Assembly (NCBI GenBank): GCA_009177195.1
Contig: WFMA01000206.1
Location: 11,637-19,787 of the forward strand
DNA: 8,151 nucleotides
Direction of reading: 5' to 3'
Source of the DNA: Bacteroidales bacterium
GTDB taxonomy: Bacteria > Bacteroidota > Bacteroidia > Bacteroidales > Muribaculaceae
In this document: in pieces, positions 1 to 5,600 of the stretch
Position numbering within the stretch: position 1 is the first letter of the stretch
Layout: each line of letters starts with the position of its first letter
Made by a program: the position numbers and the translations under genes
Notes under the pieces: generated by a model
The model's input: the letters and a program-made list of their open reading frames with translations, nothing else
The model's database searches: none
Told to the model about the DNA's origin: nothing

Positions 1-1205
1 TCATTCTTTATGGCGCAGGGAGTAACGGAAAGAGTGTTATTCAGTCTACGCTTATCGGCTTGCTTGGTGAAGAAAATGTGAAAACACTCGCAATATCCGA
101 CCTTATCAGCGGCTCGGAACGTAAGCAGAATATCGCTTCTATCAACGGCAAGCGTCTCAACTATTGCTCGGAGATTCAGACAAAGGAGTTCGGGCAGAAC
201 GCTGACGCGCTGAAGGCGTTGATAAGCGGTGAGCCATTCGAGGTACGGTTGGTTTATATCAACAATTTTACGGCACGAAACATCCCTTTATTGATGGCAA
301 ACGCAAATAAAATTCCCTACATGAAGGATTTCAGTCATGGTTTGGCGCGCCGGCTTATTATCCTGCCCTTTGAGAATGTAATTGAGGAACAGAATCAGAA
401 CAAGCAGCTCGCGAAGGAATTGCAAAAAGAATATCCCGCTATCCTCAACTGGATTCTTGCCGGGCGGCAAAGGTTGGTCAACAATGGCTACCAGTTCACA
501 CTCACGCAGGAATTGAAAGAGATTGTCAATGACAAGATGGCAGAGAGTTCATCGGTGCTTTCGTTTATGAAGGCTAAGGACTATAACCGCTCCATACTTG
601 ATTTAGAACACGAAATCAAATGGCTTGAAGCTCAAAAGCTCTATTATGCCTATGTAGCGTGGTGCGCTCAGGAGGGTTTGACTCCCGATTCAGTCAAGAA
701 GTTCGGCACAACACTCGCTGAGGCTGGATTTGCCAAGCGGAGGACTCCCGAAGGAAATCTCTATGGGGTCTATCTATCCGCTATGCGACCGATTAAGGAG
801 GAGTTCAAGCGCAAGAACGAGAATGACCTTGTAGAAGGTATGGATAATCTGGCGTATTGGTGCCACGTCAGCCGACAGACGATTGAGAAAATGGTGAGGT
901 GTAACCTGTTGGAGGGTTGCTATCGCAAGGAGGGACGCAGATATTGGTTTATGCTTGACAAGAGCCGTAAGGCGGTCAAGAAGTTCCTCCGCAAAGTTGA
1001 CGGACGCACGGCAGACGGCAAAGTGCCGGCTGAGTTAAAGGCAGCTCGCAGGGCATTTAATTCTGACATGAAGGAACGAGGGCTACCATATCGCAAGGCG
1101 GAGAACTACGACCCCCACGCTGTCGGCATCATCTATGTGACCGACGAGTTCAATTACCAGCTTGACAAGGACGATTATGAGCGTTTTATCAAATTCAAGA
1201 AATAA
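1..1205 (+). CDS. P4/D5-type phage primase-helicase, C-terminal part (5' end outside window)
   Basis: The reading frame is open from base 3, so the gene begins left of the window; the first internal start-like codon (TTG at 60) lies after the Walker A motif and is not a true start. The visible part is 400 residues. Seen: Walker A GAGSNGKS (visible residues 4-11), an acidic strand LNYCSEIQ with Glu near 57 in the Walker B position, Asn 100 and 102 in LMANANKIP as sensor, and Arg-Arg at 116-117 in GLARRLIILPFE as likely arginine finger. Next come ILNWILAG (about 147) and a winged-helix-like stretch (about 212-262, WCAQEGL then KKFGTTLAEAGF), both typical of the P4-family helicase C-terminus. 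A further helix-turn-helix-like stretch lies at about 281-320 (YWCHVSRQTIEKMV). Known for the family: superfamily 3 helicases unwind DNA at phage or plasmid origins, often fused to an N-terminal primase; any primase half here is not visible. Likely first of a three-gene transcript. Confidence 0.88.
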   Translation, partial: ILYGAGSNGKSVIQSTLIGLLGEENVKTLAISDLISGSERKQNIASINGKRLNYCSEIQTKEFGQNADALKALISGEPFEVRLVYINNFTARNIPLLMANANKIPYMKDFSHGLARRLIILPFENVIEEQNQNKQLAKELQKEYPAILNWILAGRQRLVNNGYQFTLTQELKEIVNDKMAESSSVLSFMKAKDYNRSILDLEHEIKWLEAQKLYYAYVAWCAQEGLTPDSVKKFGTTLAEAGFAKRRTPEGNLYGVYLSAMRPIKEEFKRKNENDLVEGMDNLAYWCHVSRQTIEKMVRCNLLEGCYRKEGRRYWFMLDKSRKAVKKFLRKVDGRTADGKVPAELKAARRAFNSDMKERGLPYRKAENYDPHAVGIIYVTDEFNYQLDKDDYERFIKFKK

Positions 1206-1210
1206 GTGAT

Positions 1211-1594
1211 ATGGATAATAGTCAAGATAAACAAGAGTATGAGATTAAGCAACATAGGACTTTCCAAGAGTATATGAAGAATACAATGGAACATAATGAG
1301 GCAATTCGCGAACGTGTCCTTACACAATTAAATTCTGTGCAAGACCCCAATCCCATTGAGCATAAGATAACAATTCCTATTCCCGAAGATGTAAAGTGGG
1401 AAGCGGTTGGCAGAGGTTATGCTTCGGTGCTTATGGAGAAACAAGCGAGAATTGACCGGCTTGAAAGGCTTATCCATGTTCTTTATGAAAATATCTGCAA
1501 GGGGGTGGAGTCAAATGTTATCTATGACGATGATTTGGAGTCGCATTTCTTTTCTGAGATATTGGATAAGGTTGCAGAACTTAAAAATAAATGA
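1211..1594 (+). CDS. Hypothetical small phage protein, charged and mostly helical
   Basis: A 127-aa protein I do not recognise. The ATG lies 5 bases after the helicase stop, so it should be co-transcribed and perhaps translationally coupled; no Shine-Dalgarno is present, as usual in Bacteroidetes. The N-terminal 50 residues are rich in Lys, Glu, Gln and Asn and probably helical. A short Pro/Ile-rich stretch follows (ITIPIPEDVKWE, about 53-64), then a heptad-like amphipathic region (about 72-96, with ARIDRLERLIHVLYENI) that could form a coiled coil. The C-terminus is an acidic then Lys-rich helix. No signal peptide, membrane segment or cysteine cluster is seen. Base composition is AT-rich (44 of 120 G or C in bases 1261-1380), lower than a sampled helicase line (26 of 60), which could mark separate acquisition. 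The position suggests a replication-linked or accessory role, but this is inference. Confidence 0.75.
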   Translation: MDNSQDKQEYEIKQHRTFQEYMKNTMEHNEAIRERVLTQLNSVQDPNPIEHKITIPIPEDVKWEAVGRGYASVLMEKQARIDRLERLIHVLYENICKGVESNVIYDDDLESHFFSEILDKVAELKNK

Positions 1595-1595
1595 T

Positions 1596-1982
1596 ATGAG
1601 CAAGAAGAACGTGGTTGCCAGGGTCGGCAATTTTGAGATTACAAAGGACGGAGGTTCGGAACACGATTATCTCCGCATCAAGTCTATCAATGGCAGCTGG
1701 AGCATTTCGCATAGAGATGATTCACCTATGTATGGGGTATGGATGCAGATGTGCAAAGACCCCGAATATCACAAGGGCATGGCAGTGCTGATTGTGATGT
1801 CGTATCATCTGACAAATTCGTTCGTCGATAAAGAGTTTGTGGAAGACTTCTTTAACGCCTATGACGCAATGCAGAAACGTAGAGTAGAGCGCGCCCCGAT
1901 TCCTACTGAGGAAGAAGAAGCCGAGGCTATCAGAGAAATGGAAGTGTTGGAGGACGCTAAAAAGTTGCTTGACGGAGAATAA
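1596..1982 (+). CDS. Hypothetical small phage protein with acidic C-terminal tail
   Basis: A 128-aa protein I do not recognise. The frame is open further upstream to an ATG at 1407, but that start would overlap the preceding gene by almost 190 bases. The ATG at 1596, one base after the previous TGA, gives a compact operon and a sensible N-terminus (MSKKNVVARVGNFEITKDGG). Residues 1-50 look like short beta strands (VVARVGNFEI, YLRIKSINGSWSISHR). Residues 50-95 look helical with a hydrophobic patch (MAVLIVMSYHLTNSF) that is too short and polar-flanked to be a confident membrane helix. The last 30 residues are strongly acidic (PTEEEEAEAIREMEVLEDA). Third gene of the run starting with the helicase; its transcript probably ends at the hairpin at 2057-2103. 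Function is unknown; an acidic tail would fit a protein-binding role, but nothing proves it. Confidence 0.75.
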   Translation: MSKKNVVARVGNFEITKDGGSEHDYLRIKSINGSWSISHRDDSPMYGVWMQMCKDPEYHKGMAVLIVMSYHLTNSFVDKEFVEDFFNAYDAMQKRRVERAPIPTEEEEAEAIREMEVLEDAKKLLDGE

Positions 1983-2001
1983 GGCATTATATTTTCCTCT
2001 G

Positions 2002-2023
2002 TTTAGTTGCATTTGTGACTAAA
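2002..2023. promoter_or_regulatory. Possible operator: 6-bp inverted repeat over the promoter
   Basis: TTTAGT (2002-2007) and ACTAAA (2018-2023) are perfect inverted copies separated by 10 bases. The pair covers the upstream promoter element and part of the spacer, where a dimeric repressor or activator could bind. Six bases per arm in an AT-rich stretch can arise by chance, so this is only a candidate. Confidence 0.25.
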
Positions 2024-2037
2024 ATAGCATACCTTTG
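2007..2037 (+). promoter_or_regulatory. Bacteroidetes-type promoter for the tail cassette
   Basis: TACCTTTG at 2030-2037 matches the Bacteroidetes primary sigma factor -7 consensus TAnnTTTG exactly. A TTG at 2007-2009 lies 20 bases upstream, at about the known distance for the -33 element (TTTG or TTG). A full TTTG also occurs at 2012-2015, but its 14-base spacing is short. Transcription would start around 2041-2046, giving a leader of about 65-70 bases before the ATG at 2110. The placement implies that the tail cassette has its own start of transcription, apart from the helicase unit. Confidence 0.65.
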
Positions 2038-2056
2038 CACTTATAAGACAAGCCAC

Positions 2057-2103
2057 AAGAGCTTCATGATTCCGAAAGGGATTGTGAGGCTCTTTTTCTT
2101 TTT
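2057..2103 (+). terminator. Intrinsic terminator or attenuator hairpin between promoter and tail genes
   Basis: Bases 2057-2073 pair with 2078-2094 around a GAAA loop (2074-2077). All 17 positions pair if G-U is allowed: 13 Watson-Crick pairs plus G-U at 2063/2088, 2067/2084, 2068/2083 and 2071/2080. The stem runs directly into T2093-2097, C2098, T2099-2103, the U-rich tract expected of a Rho-independent terminator. It could end the upstream three-gene transcript. However, it also lies downstream of the promoter at 2007-2037 and 6 bases before the next ATG, so the tail transcript must read through it. That makes it a candidate attenuator, phage antitermination site, or the end of a short leader RNA. 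Hairpin and tract are directly visible; the regulatory role is inference. Confidence 0.7.
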
Positions 2104-2109
2104 ACACCT

Positions 2110-2613
2110 ATGGCAGTAGAATACACTCTTTGGATGCAGAAGACAAAAGCCGGAAGCGGAGTCAAGGATTCGCTCGCTTCGTTCGGTTTTGCCGTGTGCG
2201 ACATTCCGTGGGCTGACGATGAGACCCAAGACGTGGCTGTGCGTGAATGGGCTGGAGAGCACGGAGAGGACGCATACATTCCTCCGAGCGGATTAAAACT
2301 GAAAGCCTACGACATGGAGGTGGAGTTTTGCTACAAGGGCAATGTGAACACTGCATATTCTGCTTACAAGGCACTCCGTAACTATCTGACCGGAATTGAC
2401 GGAAGCGGTGGCGATCTGATGCTTTACGACCCTTATTGGCGCAAAGGGCGCGCAAAGGTCAGGGTGAAGAAAATTGGAGATCTTGAGCCGCATAGGAATA
2501 ACGCCGGGGAGGTGCTCGCTTGTAAGGTAGTTTTCCGTGTGGCTGACCCGATGACTGAAATCGGTGTCGGGACAAATACCAGTGGTGAAATCATAAGTTT
2601 GGGCGCAGTATGA
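2110..2613 (+). CDS. Distal tail (Dit-like) protein of a siphophage-type tail tip
   Basis: A 167-aa protein. The ATG at 2110 is the first in frame after a TAA at 2044-2046, so the start is well fixed; it has no Shine-Dalgarno and sits just after the U-rich tract. Dit-like features, from general resemblance rather than a search: an early stretch with alternating strands; IPPSGLKLKAYDMEVEFCYKG (about 57-77), where a Pro/Gly-rich loop leads into beta strands; a helix in NTAYSAYKALRNYLTG (about 79-94); then DLMLYDPYWRKGRAKVRV (about 101-118); and a closing strand CKVVFRVADPMTEIG (about 138-152). Dit proteins of siphophages are of similar or larger size, form a hexameric ring joining the tail tube to the hub, and are typically encoded directly before the Tal/hub gene, as here. 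Its stop overlaps the next start as ATGA, implying coupled translation. The call rests mainly on position and pattern. Confidence 0.62.
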   Translation: MAVEYTLWMQKTKAGSGVKDSLASFGFAVCDIPWADDETQDVAVREWAGEHGEDAYIPPSGLKLKAYDMEVEFCYKGNVNTAYSAYKALRNYLTGIDGSGGDLMLYDPYWRKGRAKVRVKKIGDLEPHRNNAGEVLACKVVFRVADPMTEIGVGTNTSGEIISLGAV

Positions 2614-5600
2614 GTTGGGAGATAAGAAGCAAGGACGGCGTTGTCAAAGCGATTGCCGAAAAAGTTGAGTATAACGACGAGTGGATGCAGGAGTGCTATG
2701 TGTCCGCTACTATCGAATCCCCTGCTCCTATCGACTTTCAGATAGGCGACTATTTGATATATCGTGACGAGCGGTTTGAAATCAACTATGCTCCCGGCAA
2801 AATCAAGTCCGCGCCACAATATGAAAAGGGGGATGCGTTCAAATATGAGAACGTGAAATTCAACTCGCTCGCCGATGAACTGACGCAGTGCGACTTTCTG
2901 GATGTGGTGCTTAATGATAATCAGCTTCACTTCACCGGACTGCCTAAGTTTTCGTTCTACGGCGGTGTCAAGCAACTTGCCGCCCGCATACAGGCGAATC
3001 TGGACCGCGCCTATGGCAAGAATACTTGGCAAGTAAAGATTGCTGAGGAGTTTTCCGGCACGGAGGAAAGGAATGTGTCAGTTGACAACATCAAGGTGCA
3101 GGGAGCTTTGTCGATCCTTGTAAATGACTTCAAGACTTATTACGCCATTAAGGGCAGAACGCTCACGATTGGAGCCGCAGGGATTCCTGCGGACCATTTG
3201 TTTAAGTATGGCAAGGGGCAAGGTCTTTATGAGATTGAGGAGAATGCCGAGGCAGACCAGCAGATTGTTACCCGTCTGCGCGCATACGGTTCTACCCGCA
3301 ATATTCCGCACAGATACTACAACGATCTTTCGGGAGCGGACGGCAAGAAGCTGATACCGGATAACATGGCGGTGCAGTACCTTATGCTGCCGGAGTTCCC
3401 TTATACTACGCAAGACCCTTACATTGACTCCAAGAACATTGACGCTCTCGGAGTGAGAGAGGGCACTCTCTTCTTTGACGGGTCAAACCCGGACCTCCCC
3501 GAAACCTATCCATCTATTGAGGGGATGACCGCCGAGCAATTGAAAGCCGCCGGCGTGCCTTGCAATGCCACCGGAGAGCTTGACGTGCTTGTGTCGGCTG
3601 AACAAATGACTGATAATGGTGTCGGCAAGATTGAGGGGGATGCCTTTGAGGGCAATGCCACGACTACGGCTGAGCCGGCAACATTCAAGGTTACGATTAA
3701 GGATGTCGGCTTTGACATCAACGACCATCTCACTACGCAAGCTGCCACCATTTCTTTCAAGAGCGGAATGCTCGGAGGGAGGGAGTTTGAGATTGTAGAT
3801 TGCAAGAAAGACGGCAATAATTATGTGCTGGAACTTAACCGTGTATTCGATGAGGATATAAAGTTGTGGTTCCCTTACAAGGATTACAATGCCAAGCAGG
3901 ATGATAAGTTTGTGCTTCTCAATATCAAGATGCCGGAGGTGTATATCAAGGCGGCTTCGCAACTACTCAAAGAGAGAGCGCAGGCTTGGCTTGACAAAAA
4001 TGACTATTCACGCTCGGTGTATGCTCCGAAGATCGATGAAATCTTCATGGCACGCCAGCATGACACAGCTATGGCGAGCGGGGGCACAATCAAGTCTCTG
4101 CATGATACGCTGAGAGCCGGGGTGCAGTTGCTCTTTGAGGACGAGGACCTGCACATTGATGCTGCAATCTTCATTGACCGCCTTACGATTGTCGAGGGTG
4201 AAGGACCGATTCCTACCTACGAGGTGGTGCTGAAAGAAGAAAAGACCGTTGGGCGGCTTGATAAAATGCAGAATCAGATTGACTCGCTCGCTGCGGGTCA
4301 AGGTCAGGGAGGTGGCGGCTATACCGCTTCGCAAATACGCAGCCTTATCAACGCATACGGCGGACAGCTGTTTCTCTCCAAACTGAAAGATGACCGAAGC
4401 GCGGGGTTGATAGCGAGCGACAAAGGATTTGACGTTGGAGATTTCCTTGCGGGGGCGAGCGGCGCACGTCTCGGCAAAGACGCTGAGACCGGGAAAACGC
4501 ATCTGGAAGTGGACTACATCTATGCGAGGGTCAAGGCTTACTTTGAGTCGCTCACCATCATGGAAGCCAATACCCTTGCGGGAAAGCAATACATCACTCC
4601 CGGCGGCTCTATCAAGTGCGCGAAAGTGGAAGAGACCGAGACCGCCTACCGTTGCTATTTCCTGTCGGAACAGGACGGAGAGAAGACGGAAACCAAGATA
4701 ATTGTCGGAGACCAAGCTATCTCCGAGATGTTCAACGCAGCCACCGGCACAGCCAACAAGGTCAGCAATCACCGCTATTGGCGATTGGTAACTGCGGTGA
4801 ACAATGACGCATACGCTGACGAGACAGGGAACCGTTACGGCTACATAGACCTATCCAAAAGCGACTGTGAGAACAACAGCGATGAGCCTAAAGAGGGCGA
4901 CATTATAGACCAGTTCGGCAACCGCAACGACAGTACACGTCAGGCGGCAATGGTGTTTGACACGGTAAGTCCGGCTGACGCTCCAAGCATCAAGCTGTTC
5001 GTCCGCATTGGCTCAGGCGATACAAATGCGGAACACTATTCGCTCGACAAGCGCGATATCATCTCCTACGGCTACGATTCAGTCAAAGGGAACGCCTATT
5101 TCCGCTGTTACGGCGACACGTATTTCGGAGCGAGGGATGCCGGCTCATTCATAGAGTTTAACGAGCAGGAGAAATCGGTGCATCTCAACAACGTGGTGGT
5201 GTCGTTGGGGTCGAAGATTGGCGACCGGACGTTTGAGCAGCTGCTGGAGGGTGTGGACGCAGGGAAGTATTTGCGGGAGGCGTTGCGGGAGTCGACGGTA
5301 GTCGACAACGGGCTTGTGCTGACCTCGGCGGTGCTGCTGGGGTACACGAACTCCGCTGGGGAGCGTGTGACGATGGCGGGTCATAACGGGCTTGTTCCTT
5401 CGTCGATAACGGACGCTGTGAAGAGGGGCAGGGTGATAGCTTCGTTCTGGGGGGGCGGGATGACGGACCGTTACTATGACGCGGCGGGGGCTTTGCGGGA
5501 AACTGCGTTGACTTCGGGGTATGCGGCATCGTTGGTGAGGATGGACGGGACGGGGTATTTCTGCGGGGGCAATATACGGTTTGAAAAGGATTACGCTCTT

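Noticed and set aside
60..62. TTG at 60 as start of the helicase gene
   Set aside because: The frame is open to the left edge and the Walker A motif GAGSNGKS lies upstream of it, so the gene starts outside the window.
1407..1595. Upstream ATG at 1407 as start of the gene ending at 1982
   Set aside because: It would overlap the preceding gene by almost 190 bases and adds an Arg/Met/Trp-rich stretch that looks like a frame shadow. The ATG at 1596 directly after the previous stop fits better.
4008..4772. A 254-codon minus-strand frame and several shorter ones (2433-3032, 3483-3962)
   Set aside because: All are antisense to the intact tail-gene frame, have no promoter or operon context, and show no recognisable motifs.
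5291..5306. GTCGAC twice, 10 bases apart, as a possible site for a recombinase or repressor
   Set aside because: Two 6-base palindromes within a GC-rich coding stretch are expected by chance, and the codons fit the coding frame; no flanking symmetry is seen.
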